Of a stretch of DNA of 64,000 nt, positions 13,128 through 27,495 are shown piece by piece. The stretch's first letter is position 1, and every line of letters begins with the position of its first letter. The notes under the pieces were generated by a model. That model searched no databases. It was not told the origin of the DNA and saw only the letters and a list, made by a program, of their open reading frames with translations. The DNA is from Dirofilaria immitis (lineage: Eukaryota > Nematoda > Chromadorea > Rhabditida > Onchocercidae). Location: NCBI GenBank assembly GCA_024305405.1, contig JAKNDB010000087.1, forward strand, positions 4,590,501-4,654,500. The letters are read 5' to 3'. Both the position numbers and the translations under genes were made by a program.

Positions 13128-15047
13128 GTTGAAACTACAACAAATCTACAAAAATTAATTTCCATTGCTTGATCAAATTAAATATAAATCGAAAATATTC
13201 TATATTAAAAAAAGTGAAATCGATTATAAATCTGACTACAAGTTAACTAATACGATAAAAATAACAAATAATTTAATAACAGAGTTATAGCATATCCTTA
13301 AATCAAAATAATATATTGCATAATGATCTACTACAAGTTAAAGCTCAAAAAAATCATATGATTAATTTTTGAAGTTGCAAAATTTGGTTCAAATTTGAAA
13401 ACTGAATTAAAAAATTACGACAAATTAATTAAAATTAGTAACCAGGTTATACTTCTATTTTTATAAACAAATCACAAAAATTTATCTCCCAAATTATGAT
13501 GCTTTTTTTCTCTCTTCTTTCCATGTTTTTCTTTAGTGATTAATGAAAATAAGTTTCATCTGCTCATATTACATCAGCCATTAAGTGATTTATTTCAGCT
13601 TTTAATTCAAATGATCTTTGAAAGTTGTGCAAATAATTAACGAAGCAATAAGATACTTATTTTTCCATCTGAAATTCTTATACTTCTAATACAAAATAAA
13701 TTAAATCAATTATTGCTCAAAAAATATAATTAAAAAAGAAAATAAAATAGAAATGATTAGCCATGAAATGGAGAATTTCAGAGAAGGATAGAAATACAAT
13801 GAAATGAAGATATCAAAAGTGATCTCAAAGCATACCATATTAATTAATGACATCATTTCTCGTTTCTAATTGCTCCATCCTCCTGATTTATTTTTTATCT
13901 TCATCGTGCAATAATCTTTCTAAATGAATACAAACTATTATCTAACTTACTTCTAGATTATAAATTTTAATAATAAAATTTACAAGTTATGAAGTGATGT
14001 CATTTAAGCTTCCCTTATTCATTCTGTAAAATGATATTGACACATTCGATCTAATAATTTTGATTGATTAATAAGGATATTATTATTTTAGATTTTTTTA
14101 AAAAAAAGAAAAAAGAGAGAACCGAAATTACAGAATAAATAAAAAATTATTAATTTCGATTTATTGCGATAATTTCCATGAATTTTTTATTAAGCAAAAT
14201 GAACAAAATAAAATGAATCAACGAAATCTATAAAAATCTATAGGATGATTTCGTATCTCAAATAATTTTCATTAAAACATTTTATTAATAAAAATTTAAT
14301 GGCTTAATAGATTAGGAAAATTTACGAAGAAGAATGCAAGTAATATGCTAGCAGAGTGTCTAAGGTAAAATATTCACATTGTTACACGTGAAACTGAAAT
14401 GGACAATTTGTTTTCTTTATTTAGTTCTTTTTCTCAAGGTTACTTGTATACAGTAGGAAATTTCCAAACACAAAGAAGAAGAAGCAGAGTATAGTATGGT
14501 TGAGCAAAATGTATAGTAAAAGAAGTTTATATACATATTTGCATATGTATATCAGTGGATAGAATTAATAATAGTTGTTTATAATAGTGATAATATATTG
14601 GTATAATAATATCACATTTAAATATTTTCAACCTTCTTGTCGTTGCGCGTTATTTCATAATAAATATTTTAACAGTTCAGTCACAATAAAGATAATATAA
14701 AAATAAATGGAAAAAAATAAAAGTTTTATGCTTTACAAAACACTAGAAAATTCGAAATCATTTCCAAGATCAGATATAAAAAAGTTTAAATTAAGGAGCT
14801 AGAGCAAAGTTGAAATATAATCACTATATATTGTAAAGCTTCGAAATGATTAAATTTTATCACTTAGTAGTGAATTTAGCGTGATCTGGTATCCTGATCT
14901 AAAAGGCTACTTTTCTTGATTGATTTCAAAACCATTAGCCATTTTTGGAAAAGCTTTCAATATTTTCTATTCATTACATGATATTTTGATAGCTACGCTA
15001 TTTTTCCTCCCAAATTATTAATTTTGCCTGTCATAAACATATATTAT

Positions 15048-15205
15048 TCAATTTCTGTCGATATGATAGGCTTGTCGTAATCTTGTATTCAATGTGTAAG
15101 GAGAGATTCCAAATTGTAAGAATGAATCCTGATGCATTGCATTTGATGCATGCCTTTGCCCATTTACTTGATAATTTACTGCAAAAGGTTTTGAATTATG
15201 CAGGC
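15048..15205 (-). other. Candidate terminal exon of an unknown gene
   Basis: On the minus strand an acceptor (CTTGCAG, just above 15205) opens a 51-codon frame ending in TGA at 15048. The translation (for example HNSKPFAVNYQVNGQRHASN and GISPYTLNTRLRQAYH) looks protein-like and sits in a patch richer in G+C than its surroundings. A plus-strand frame over the same DNA is also open (15083-15274), so orientation is uncertain. No family recognised and no partner exon found. Confidence 0.25.
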
Positions 15206-18200
15206 CTGCAAGATTTCATCCATATTTATAACAAAAATCCGTTGAAAAAGTTTACTGCCATTTCAAAAAGTTAAGAATCTATTTTCCTTTTATTTCTTGC
15301 AATTTTTTCTCCTTTATTCGTTAAAATGTTCAAAATTTTTAATGCTATAAAATATTGTTTGACCGCAAGGACGAAAGTATTTTTAAGTTGTAAATCAAAT
15401 CATGGCTGTTTAGATCAAAGTGATTAATACAACACTTGAAGGTAAACATAAAAACAATATGAAAATGATATTTATCGAGCAAAAGTCAAAACTTAAACTA
15501 AAAATTAAAATTCGAAATAATGTGAAGAATTGTTTACATCTTCTTAGGACTCTTTATTTTAGCAAATACTATTAAAATATATTAACTAATATTAAAATTT
15601 GGGGCAATCTGATTGGAATCGGACGATTCCAACAATTAAACGTTTATAAGTAATGCAGGTAGATAATAAAAACAGTTAAAAAAAAGAAGAAAATTGTTGA
15701 TTGGTCCAGGTGAATATAATGAATTATTAGACACATAAAATAATAATGTTAAAATGACGTCATTAACCGCGGAACTTCTTTATTCAACCATCATCTTTTT
15801 TGATTATGATTAGTTATGCCAACATTGATATCGTGATTATTTTCACTTGCGTCATGTTTTGCATAAGGTTGAGATGAAGAAAGATTGAAAGGAAATAAAA
15901 GCATGGCATTTACCATTCCCATAAAGACGTTTCATTTACGGCTCAATTTTGATGAGGAAGCTATATGGCAAATTTATGCGTCATTGTCATCAGATCAGAG
16001 TGAATATTTCAAAAAGAACTTTCAAGAAGTTGTAAGCTTCAGATAGCACCTTGTAGTTTTCAAATTTTTATTAGTTTTCATAGAAGTTAAAAGAAAAAAA
16101 GACAAATGTCATTTCATAATCGTCGTTATAATTTAACATTTATTAAAGAAGACAGTTTGTTCTCCCCAGGATTCCAATCCATAAGAATAAATATCGAAGA
16201 AAAGATATTGGTAATTAAATCTGATATGCTATAGTGTTATCACTGCATGGTTATTGCATATTACACAGCGAACGTTTTATAACCTTCGTGTCATCAGCAT
16301 AAAGGAAATATGACAGGCTACACTTTGTATAATCTGCATCAACAATCTTATGCTCCCTTTATCAATGATCAACAATAATGATATTAAAACTTTTATAGGT
16401 GTTTCTACCAAACATATTTTTAGGTCAATCATTCTTAAAGTTATAATCCTTGCTATCATAATGATATTTATGTACAATAACAAACATACGTCACACTTCG
16501 ATTCAATTTAATTATAATAGATAATTATAATTCTGCAGAGTTATACACATACACAAATGCATTCCTAGTCCTTAGAGCGAAATCATTAAAATATTTGATT
16601 TTAACCTCAACGTTTCAATCATCACAAAAATTTTTGACTTAATCAAATAATTAAATTTTTGTTTCTCATCTTCTTTTCTTTAAAAATGAAGCAATTTCAA
16701 TTTTTTATTTCATTGCAAAGATTTTGAGCTGAAAATAGTGTCTTATAATTTAATGCATCATTGTAATTTTTGCGAAATAGTAACGGATATTATCTTACAG
16801 ATTTGATCTTACTGAATGTATTGCGCATATTGAACGCATATTTTGAAAATTCTGATAAAAATTCGTGATATAAGATTTATGTACTCGATATGTAATATGA
16901 ATTATATTAATTATACCTTATGCCATTTCAACTTTTTTAGTAATACCTATTGGTTTAGTAGAGATTGATGGTTTGTGTACAGAAATATGCACTGTTATTA
17001 ATAAATAAAAAACAAAACTAAAGATTATAAATTGCAGCCTTTTTCATCAAAAGTAATCAAAAGACTGATATGATTTTGCATACTGCAACACTGATCATTT
17101 CACAATGTTCATTTATCCACTGGAAAATGATAATGAAAAACATTGAAAAACAAAAGAAATCACTTGAAAAGTGTTTTAAATGAGAATTTGAAATAATTGC
17201 GTTATTTCTTCGAGAGTTGAATTTTGCAAACGCCATCTAAATTTTTCAATGAGATAACGATTTTTGCTTTCGCATTATTAAATAGTCAGATGAAATCAAA
17301 TCAATAAATAAGGCATCAAATTAGCAGTTCAAAGAAACATTTGCGATGCTGTGATTGAACAAGTCCATTAGGCTCATACAAATTGATTGGCTAAGTCATT
17401 CAAAAATTCAGTAAAATAAGTAATCAGTATAAAGGTAATGGCAGATATATATTGATAGCGATCGGTACAACTATACATGCAAACACCGAAATCTGCTCCA
17501 TAAAGTTATGCAACAAAAATTCTTTTGAAATCGATAATAAACTTGAAAGACATTTTTGTGAGGATCGTTAATAGAATTAGTTTTCGCGAATTAATCGACA
17601 AAAAAATTTTCGTAAACCAAAACAATTTCTATTACTTTTTTCAAAAAATTTTCAGTGAATAATGTTCTGAATATATGAAAGATTTGGATCGAAACTTCAA
17701 AAAGGTTTTGTGATGTCGAATTTATCATTTTAATTTAAATACAAATTTTTAAAATGGATTTCAAGAACGAAAGTTGAAAATGGACCTCTATAATATCAAG
17801 GCATATTTTTATGACATTCAACTTACAAATAGTGTAAAGCCTACTAAATTATTGACTTAAAAATACTTAGTAGCATTATGAAATTAAAATAGAACATTTG
17901 GTCGTTTTTTTCTTTTTTTTTGTAAGACTATGAACAAGAAAAAGAAGCGCATCATTCACTTTTCTAAAATGGCAAATCGTTAACATCCTAAGAAGATAAA
18001 TTGAAATAGCAATTATCATAAGTTCTGCGGACTAAAACACAAAATAAAAATATTAGAGCTAAAGTTTTATCAACACAAATAAACAAAAGTAATAGCATTT
18101 TATGAAAAGATCTTCTGGGAACCATACAACCAATTATTGTATATGAAATAAAATATAAGTATCTCATTTAGTAATCAACAAATGACATCCTTATGAAATT

Positions 18201-21167
18201 TTCTATATTTGGAGCTTTTTATTTGTGTTACTTCTGGAAGTATTGCTTTTTAATGTAAACTTCCAACATTCAAAAGATTTTATGGTAATTTTTTTCAGGA
18301 TATTAATTAGATAAATCTAGCATGTATCATTTTTTTTTTTTTGCTTTCTCACTGAAAAGTGAATATTTTGCGGAAAAACTATCGCGTTTTATTACTGCAT
18401 GGAAAATACGTTGCAAATATTAAGCATTTTTCGTATTGTTTTATTTTGATGAAAGAGTTGATCGAATAATTTGAAATGAATCAATAGATTTAATTCAAAC
18501 TTATTCGAATGACGAAAATGAAGAGGATAGATGGTAAGGAAACGCTGAATTAGAAATAATCTGATAATTACAAAGTTATCAATGCTGAATCTTATCGGTC
18601 TGAAGGTTAAAAAGATACTTATTGGAAGGTATCGGTAAAAGAAAAGAGATGACATTTTGATGGCTGTGAGTCTTTCTATCCCTGCGTTTGTTTGCCTGCC
18701 CATATGCGCAGATTACAAATTTTGAGTGACAGCATTGCGGCGATATTTTGGCAAATTGATACAAATCTTTGTACTACTTTTCTTGAGTTGCTATTTCTTT
18801 CCTCTAGAACTACTAGTATTATTATTGTCAGTGCGACTACGGGAAAGATTATCACCAATAAGATAAAAAGAAATCGTAGCTCGAACTGACATTTACTGCG
18901 AATTAGAATCTCTACAAAAATTTATTTAAATTATATGCACATATATTTAGATCATGTTTGAATATAAAGAACAAAAATTTTTAAAATTAAAGAATTAAAG
19001 TACAAATTTTAAAAATAATAATGAAAGGAAATTACAAATTTGAATTTGACATTACATAAATATTATTAAAGAAATATCGTATCTTTTTGATTTAAACAAA
19101 ATATACCTTATAAATTTTTAAAAGTAATGAAAATATTACAAATCAACATTTCACTGTACACTGTAATAGTGAGTCACCTGCTGATATTTATTTTTGATCC
19201 TTATAAAAATTAGAATTTGTTAAAAGATCATTTTTATTTGAGATATACATATATGTATATTATTTTATTACGTGACATTTTCTCGAGATTTTTATATAAA
19301 TACTACTAGTTTAAAAGTTATATCATTAGAAAAAATCCAAAATAAATAGTCTTGCCGAAGGAAATGTTTGGAATATATCAAATCGGCAGGAACAGCAAAC
19401 AATAACAAATAAAAATTTCGTTCATTAAACTAATTCGAATATATTTTAATTTCTTTCTAATAGCAGCAACAAGTGATAAAAACATAATGATAAGTATTGG
19501 AAAAAAGAAAAAAAAGTTGAAATATTTTCTAATTTAAAATAAAAAGCAAATCTTCATATTTTCCTTTTGCCCATTCTGAAAATTTCAATGTGATGAGAAA
19601 ACCTTGTCGTTTTCCGCTTGCTGTTGAAAAGCATTACACGATTGCCAGCAAGTAAGTTTGAAAATAATCAGAAATTTGCGTTAAACAGCGACACCATTGT
19701 GAACAGGATATTATTGCAGTTAAAATGATTATTTCATAGCTCAATAAGGAAACAATCTATCTTATGCTTACAAATTACTTATACTGTTTTGATAAATTAA
19801 AACGAAAATTTTCAAAAGATCTGAACAAGTAAAATATATGCGAAAATATTAAGCCTAAGTCTGTGATCATTTGTCTAATCTTCAGTGTTAATCGAAATGT
19901 TAATCGAAATATTATGAAAATTATTAGTCATTACAACATGTTAAATTTGTATCTCATTCTTTTTTTAATAGCTGCTCCATAAATGTTTGACTAAGCTAAA
20001 CGAGAAAAAATCTCTTTGTTATGATTACAAATTTCAATTTTCAACAGCTCATATCACTTTCTTTACTGGCGATATTACACAATAAATTTTTATGTAACCT
20101 CTTTTTCTAATTTTTATCGATCGTTTGAACAGAAACTCAAATTATTCTTATCACTAAAACTATCTTTTTAATTGATCTCTTAATATGGTTATGAGAAAAT
20201 CGAAATGTCGAACTAAAACTTTTAAAGGAATTAATAATTTATATTGAAAGATTTCAACTCAGCTCTATTCGATTTTGCTTTTCTTGTTTCTGCTTTCGTT
20301 TTATTCTGATTAACGACGAGAATAGATTCTAGCCTGCTGTAATGCCAACTATCAAAACGTTCAATCCTTTAGCTAGTTATGCTTTAAAAATTTTAAATTA
20401 ATTCTCAGGCCTTAACCGTTTAACTTTCTTCAGCTCTCTTTAGACTTATCTTAATTCTTCAATAGAATATGTCTTATAGAAATGTGATATTAATCAAAAC
20501 TGCCATTTTCTTAATGCAACGAAATGTCAAAACGGATTTAATGGAAAAAAATGTTTGCTTTTTGATCTGCAAGTATTCGATTATATTACTTTTTACTTTG
20601 CACTTCTTGTAATTCCTGCGACACATTAAGAATTCTTCAGAGACAAATGATGATTACTTTATAAAGTGAAATTTCACAACAAAATTATACCATCATATCA
20701 GACAGCTATGCACAAAGTTTATTGAAAATGTGATCTGACGGTTTTAATTAGATGCCCCATCACAAAATGTTTAGATTGGGGTGGAGAAGCGAAGATAATC
20801 GAAAAGATAGTTCATAAAGAGATTAAATTTGATAAAAAATCATTATAATCACTTTAGAGAAGATTGCTAGACGTATTTGTTGAAAACCAAGAAGTGATAG
20901 ATTTCATAATAACCCTGATTCTATTTCCAACATCGCTGGGAAGTTAAAAGCGATAATTTAAATCGTAAAAGTGGTTGAGAAGTTCGGAGAAGTGAGGAAG
21001 AAATTATATGAATTGTCAAATGAGGAAATAATGATTGCATATCCAAAACTTCTTTGAATACTTTGAAATTTTGAGAATGATGGAAAAATTACACTTTAAC
21101 TATAAAATAAAAATTGGAGCATATTTTCGATTAATTTGTTGCTTTTGTCAACTTTCTTGAATCTTTC

Positions 21168-21203
21168 CAATTCTAATTTGAAATTAATTTCAAATTAGAA
21201 TTG
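21168..21203. repeat. 36-base perfect palindrome
   Basis: The 18 bases beginning CAATTCTAATTTG are followed immediately by their exact reverse complement, with no spacer. Long perfect palindromes of this kind extrude as cruciforms and are usually unstable. No transposon ends or gene lie beside it. Confidence 0.8.
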
Positions 21204-23337
21204 AGATTCGTTGAAATAATCTTCAATAGGACTTTTTAGAATATTTCGTGTTATATAAAACAAAACATGGAAATTTTCTAAAAACTAGAAATAGTTCTGA
21301 GCAGTTCTACAATTTCACTTTAGTGTTCAAATTTCTTCTAGCTTTTCTTTTTAGTACTCATTAGAAAAATTTCATGCGATACGAAAGCGATAAAATTCTC
21401 TCGTCTACGATAGTAAGCTCTCATTATATCTTTGTTTCGTGAATAAATCTAATTTAACAAGTAATTCTTATTTGATAGCTGTATAATTATTATTTCATTC
21501 TTTCACATGCAATATTTCAAACAAATATATAATGATATTTTACTGCGTTTGCTTAGGATCGAATAAATATTTTCTCTGACTCAATAAAAATATTTAACGG
21601 CTTTAACAATAATTATATTATTTATCGTGGCCTTTAGTTGGTTGCGATAAAATTCCAGCAGGTACTAAATCTCATTAACTTTTATACTGTCTTCTTGATT
21701 AGATACTTAACTTTGCTAACAATTAATCTGAAAATTATGCTTTCAGGGATCTAAATGTAAGAAATTTGAAAAAAGGAATCATGAAACTAATTGAAGTTTT
21801 CATATTCCCCATAGTATCTCCATTTTATTTTTATTTGTAAGTTCCTTGTAAAAGTAATAAAGGAATAATTATTGATAGGCTTAGATTCAGATGCGTCTTC
21901 AAATGAAATTATATATAGATGATTTACAGTATATGTGAAGAAGAGAAATTTCGTTTTCATCAGGCTTCATAGATTGGTAAGCAAAATAATCATATAGGTT
22001 TATAAAAGAAATTTTATTGCGAAAAAAGAAATACCAAATTTGTCTGCAAGGTGTAGTGAATTTTTCAATTCTATTTGTGATGCTCTGTAAATACTGTGAC
22101 AGGATGAAAATTTTGGGAAGACAAGCATAATCACTTTATATAATTAAATATAGACGAGGCATTCAAATCAAAAATTTTAATACACGGTTGTTGTTAATTA
22201 ACTATACCATATAATCGAACAAATGAAAAAGTTGTTAATGACATTTAGATTGCTCCAATTTCGCAAAATATTGAACGGAAAATGAAATAAATTTAATTTC
22301 TAACTAATTAAATGCTTTTGATGCAGCATATGCTTAATTTTTTTCTAAAAATTTTAGCAAAAAATTTTTAAAAATTGTATATATACATATATGTTTTCAC
22401 TTGTATTTAATAAAAATTAAAATGATCAAGTAAAAATCGTAAATGGAAATGCATATTTTGAAATGTATATAACCATAATAAAAACGATTGTTGTCCTTGT
22501 CCAGAAAGTATTTTCAGTGATTTCAATTGCTGAAGTTTTAAAATTTCAATTACTGCTTTTAGTGAAAAGTATATTTGATTATCAAAACTAGATGGGCCAC
22601 ATTTTCAACTGCACTTTCAAATGTAAAGGAAACGTTGAAATTTGACGTTAAAGTTTCCAGATGCGTTCATGATCAGTGTTACAAAACTGATACTTTCAGA
22701 TGCTGTGTTAACTAATGTGTTTTTTATTTTTGATTTTATAAGTATCAATTTTATGAGCTTTTATAGATTCAATTATCAGGATCAGATTTGAACAAGGAAG
22801 TATTCTTACTTAGAATAGATGCAGTTTCATGAAATAAAATTTTAGTTGTTAACTAACCTCATCTTTAAAAACCAAACAAAGAATAAAAACTGAAAGTCAA
22901 GACTCAAGACTTGTCTTGCACTTTTTCTCTATTATTTTTCCAGACATTCATTTAAAAAAAATTAGATAAAATAGTTTCTAAATAAACTAAAAGAGAAATG
23001 TTTTGCGAAAACTTTAGGAAATAGAAACGGATTTAACAAGCTATTTCATTTTCCTTTGCATAAATAATACTATTGGACGATCCAAAACATCTGCTGTGGA
23101 AATAGAAACATTTAACCAATTCTCAGAGAATTGGAAATACCATAACTGAGTTGAAAGAAATTGTTATCACTTCGAAATACTTACTAATTTTGAAGCCTTC
23201 ACTAATATTTATAGCTTCACAATTTTCAACCTCTTGTAAAACAAAGAATGGACTAGTAAAAAGAAAGTATAACAAATGACTGATTATGCATCCCATAAAA
23301 TCGTTAAAAATTTATTCTTTTTTGTTAATTTAAATAA

Positions 23338-23343
23338 TTTATT
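23338..23343 (-). terminator. Polyadenylation signal of the nitrobindin-like gene
   Basis: The minus strand reads AATAAA about 60 bases after the stop codon at 23402, a normal position for the cleavage signal of that gene. Confidence 0.5.
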
Positions 23344-23401
23344 CGTTGTTGTTAACTTATTACTATTGTTACTCTCGGAAAATTTCATAGAAATATTATA
23401 C

Positions 23402-26362
23402 TCAAGGCATAATTTTTCGATATGTAGCTGAAAAGCTTTCTATTCCACTGGATGTTTCGGCACGAACCTTCATTATCATATGTTTATAATCCAGAATCTC
23501 GAATCGTCGTTCGAACTATAATTGGAAATTAAATTAGATGCATTTGCAACGAGATAGGAAAATTTTTCCAAACTTAGTAGAAAGAAGTGAGATTATCGCA
23601 CTCAGTCATTGAGGACATGCATATTCTCGTAAGTTATTCAGGCGAAAATAGCGTCTGAATAACGGTTATGAAAAAGGTTTTTTTTTCGGAAAAATGAGTA
23701 GGAAGTCAGTGTAAAGATAAGTAATTTCCTCTTATATTTTATCGAACTTTTTATTTCTGCTTCTGTTAGTAATAATAGTTTTGTACTCAATGACCAAAAA
23801 AGTAAAAAATGTGGTACATCTTGGAAAAAATCGTTTTGATTGATGTGATTGCTATAAACCGAAGTTAATGCCGAGAGTGCGAATTAGTTGCATTTGCATT
23901 GGTTATACTCGGAATATCAGAAAAGCAAGATTTTTCTTATAAAAGTGTACCTCTCGAATATCCAGATCAATACCATTACTTCCAACTGAAAACGTTCGAC
24001 GTAGAAATTGTTTCAGGTGGAATGTGATTTTGCGGCCAACTACTGTTCCTTGTTCCATCATCGAGTAACCTACAAGATGCATTATCCAAAAACATATTTA
24101 AACTCTTTAAGTATTACGGATTCGTCTGATTATGATCAATTTTGTTCTCGATTGCAGTCGAACAAAATAATTAAGACAATTTATCTGTTTTATATAACTG
24201 TAGAATTTCGCTTTTTAATAATTTATCTTCTGTGAGATAAATCAAAAAATTCTTGTTATCATTTTGTCGTAGCGATGAATACCTTCACTGCTAGTGGTCA
24301 AATATGCGATGTGTATGCGAGGATCTCGTTTCGTTGCATTTTTTACTGGCATGAAGCCATAATCGGATCGTATAGTGTTCTTCTGAGAATCAAAATAGGT
24401 GTGTCTGAAATTACACATGGTATTTCATGGTCAAAATAATCTTTGTGATATGAAAAATTTCTACTAAGAGTTCATTGAAGAAAGTAAGTTCAGCTGTATA
24501 TATTACCTTCAGTTCATAAAATTTATTTCCCAACAGAAATGGCATATATTGCTGAGCTAAAAGACTTTCTCAATCGTTTCATAAATTATTTATGTTATAT
24601 TTCCTTTATTAATTACTGATGTGTAAATAGTTATTATTAATAATAATATTATTATGGGTATTAATTTATGTATCATACAATAGTATTATATATTCACTTC
24701 AATATATATTCTAATAAGGCAGCTTAATTTTCATGTTATAAAAGACAATAAGATGTTTAGTCTAAAAATAACAAATGCGAAAATTCTACGATATTTGATA
24801 CAGAATACAAATTGCATACACTTACATCTAAACTATTACTTTGATATTGATTGAATTGATCTTATGTTTTATTAAACAATCAATATATATACTATTGTTT
24901 GATATGCACTGTTGTTTGATTAAAATTCCATATGAAGTGCAAATGCTTTTGTAAGCATTGAAAATTTATGTAGCTAATAAACACAAATTATCTCCTCTCT
25001 AGGTTAATCCTTTTTCAATCAAGTAATAATTATCAGCCTTTATCAGAGTAACACTGTGCTCGAATTGTCTTTCATTAAAAATATTTGAGTGAATTTGAAT
25101 TCTAGACATCTCAAAAAGAGGGAGAGAAATACTATTGAGTATATTGCGACATTTTCAGTAGCACGATAACAAGATACTTTAAATTCTCAGATTCCGAAAG
25201 TGAAAAAAAACTTTAAAATCTATTTTTTTTAATTTGTTAAGATTTATCATCACTACGCAGTAAATAAAAGAAAACTCGAGTTTGAATGTCAAATTTTAAA
25301 AGCACTGCATTGATGAAATTGAAAATTTACAACATTGAATTGTAAAAATATTCGACAAAGTACATCTGATGAAGAATTACATTTTGTTCTAAAGACTTGT
25401 TTTTTAGAAATGATTTTATCCTCACAGCATTCCTTTATCACACTGAAAACTAATAATAATTTCGTCAAGTGGACTATGTCGGAGTATCAGAAGTAAATTA
25501 AGAAGGGTATTTACAGAATGGATTCAGATGAAGTATGTTTTAAAAATCAGAAATAAAGTTTTACAATTTAATAATAAAATATTAAAATTTTACTTCCCAA
25601 ATAAATGCGTTCACTGTTATCCGTATCGATTTTCTTACGATGCAATCATTTTCTGTAGCTCTCATAAAGTTTTTATGCAATCTGTGCGCATAGAACTATG
25701 CAAAAATGGCAAAAATGTATTTTGACTGCAATTTACTGAATAATTCTCGCAAAATATTTTCAATCAACGTTTGCTTCTACTATCAGATTATGAAAACATT
25801 TAGTAGAATACGAGTTCATTAAGTTGTTTCTATTTGTTTTAATAAAAATCGTAACTTACGTAAGGTTAGCAGCACGGGCACCAAATTTTGGTATTGGATG
25901 GATAGCAATATCAATTAAATCAGGAGGACCGTATACACGAGTTGGACCGGATTTCGTTTCTAGTTGCCAAAGTCCAATCAGTTGCGTAATGGGTCTTAAA
26001 TCCGGTGGTAATTTTCTTAGATCGTATCCTGACATTTTTTAGATTAAGAATTAAGAAAATCAGAAAATTTTAAAATTAATCTAATGAATTCTCTAGTATG
26101 ATGAATGGTGCCAGTATCAAATGAGGGAATTTCTTTGATTTAGAGAAAGAAATTACAGAAAGAGAAAATAATTGTTGTTGATGATCATATTTTTGGAAGT
26201 AATGATAAAATAAGGAATAGCTGTGTTTTAATGCAACGATCAAACACGATTCTTTTTTGATTTTAAACTTCCTGAAGGACCAGCGAAAATCTTACGTTCC
26301 TCATGTCCCGCAGATGCTTCTTGAACGATACATAAAAGTGAAATAATTTGAAGTATTTTCAT
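23402..26362 (-). CDS. Secreted nitrobindin-like (THAP4 C-terminal type) beta-barrel protein
   Basis: Five minus-strand exons (26362-26296, 26028-25860, 24404-24283, 24069-23951, 23515-23402) join with matching phases into 196 residues. Residues 1-18 (MKILQIISLLCIVQEASA) form a clear signal peptide with an ASA cleavage site. The rest follows the nitrobindin/THAP4-C fold order: PPDLRPITQLIGLWQLE (first strand), IAIHPIPKFGARAANLT, DYGFMPVKNATKR, MMEQGTVVGRKITFHLKQ, and a last strand SSGIESFSATYRK. Family members bind heme through a histidine in the last strand (a Q/D-H-L-x pattern before YKK/R); here that position appears to be serine or phenylalanine, so heme binding is doubtful. The start is four bases after an acceptor-like TTTTCAG. 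NAT and NLT are possible N-glycosylation sites. Exported cargo-binding is an inference. Confidence 0.8.
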
Positions 26363-27100
26363 GGTGCTGAAAATACGGTTAATAATTTTTAAAAGCAGTA
26401 AGACTTTTCGCTGTTCTTAAAAATAGGAATATTTCAAGCGTATTCGATAGCTTCAAAAAATGAAATAATGTATTAAAAACGATTCTTTAATACTAAAATT
26501 ATTCTGCAAAGAGAATCGAGAAGCTAAAAGAGAAAATATTTACTGAAAGAAACTTGCATAATCCTTTTAAATAATTCTTATGAAGCAATTTTACATTTAT
26601 ACTTCGATAGAAATGTTTCTTTTTAGTGATAACACATTTCAAAAAGTACATTTTGATTCACGTTATACAACAATTAAATTTTGGGATTCTGAATCTAATT
26701 CGCTGGATATGAGGGTTAAAAGTTTCAATCAGTTGGGATGTCCATAAAGTTTACTATATTTTAGTTTCTTCTCCATTCAAATGAATATTTCCACAATTTT
26801 GCTTCACCATAGTTCACAAATAGTTTTGTGAATTCTATTTAAAGTTTTTAATAAATAATTGATAAATTCCCAACGCATTTATCCCTTGCTTTTAGTATTC
26901 TCAAGCAATATCTTGGTTATGACTAATTCTTCTATATAAGGAAACTATTTTTATTATTACAAATTAAACGATGCTAAAGCAATTCTTGGAAGTTAAATTA
27001 AAGAGATGAAAAATTTGTAAAATAGTGTGATGCCGAAAACTGTGTCTCGCTACGTTGAATCATTGAAAAGATTGTGCATGGAGGACGGAATCCGGTTTCT

Positions 27101-27142
27101 TTATCAAGAGTTCTCGTCGCAGAGATTGTTATACGGTTACGT
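27101..27142. repeat. 42-base direct repeat, copy 1
   Basis: Begins TTATCAAGAGTTCTCG and ends ACGGTTACGT. It matches 27496-27537 at 40 of 42 positions. It is less AT-rich than the DNA around it. It is followed by a short palindrome-like GTTACGTGTAAC. Confidence 0.75.
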
Positions 27143-27495
27143 GTAACGGCGAAAAGTGCTACATCTATCATCTATTGATATTATTGATTACCCATAATGT
27201 AAAATTGTGATTGTAACGTAATAATATCAATTGTTGAAACAATCCCAGAAATGATAGAATACATTCGAGAGGTAATTTTTATATTAGAAATATCATTTTA
27301 TTTTAAAAATACATGCTTACTGCATTTCAAAAAATTATTTAGAATACTTCCAGGCATTTTCAACAACTGAAGCAATATAATACTATTCGCTAAGTGATTA
27401 GAGTTTTAGCTTTTAGAGATTTTCAGTGTTTGAAATAATTTAATTCAATTCAATATAACTTTCGCTTTGTTCGAATCAATTTCTTTATCAGTTTT

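Larger units (their letters stand above)
4611..23337. other. Gene desert upstream of the FoxD gene
   Basis: Nearly 19 kb of AT-rich DNA with no gene I can assign on either strand. It contains a CA/TA microsatellite near 7.1 kb, perfect palindromes at 8.2, 13.1 and 21.2 kb, and a few islands of richer composition with longer open frames (8.88-9.21, 10.0-10.26, 15.05-15.21 and 18.66-18.89 kb). Because it lies 5' of a developmental transcription factor gene, cis-regulatory content is plausible, but no specific site is visible. Confidence 0.5.

Noticed and set aside
18676..18889. Minus-strand frame with a hydrophobic membrane-like segment, open plus frame opposite
   Set aside because: A hydrophobic run is common in AT-rich DNA. 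No clear acceptor/donor pair or partner exon supports a gene.
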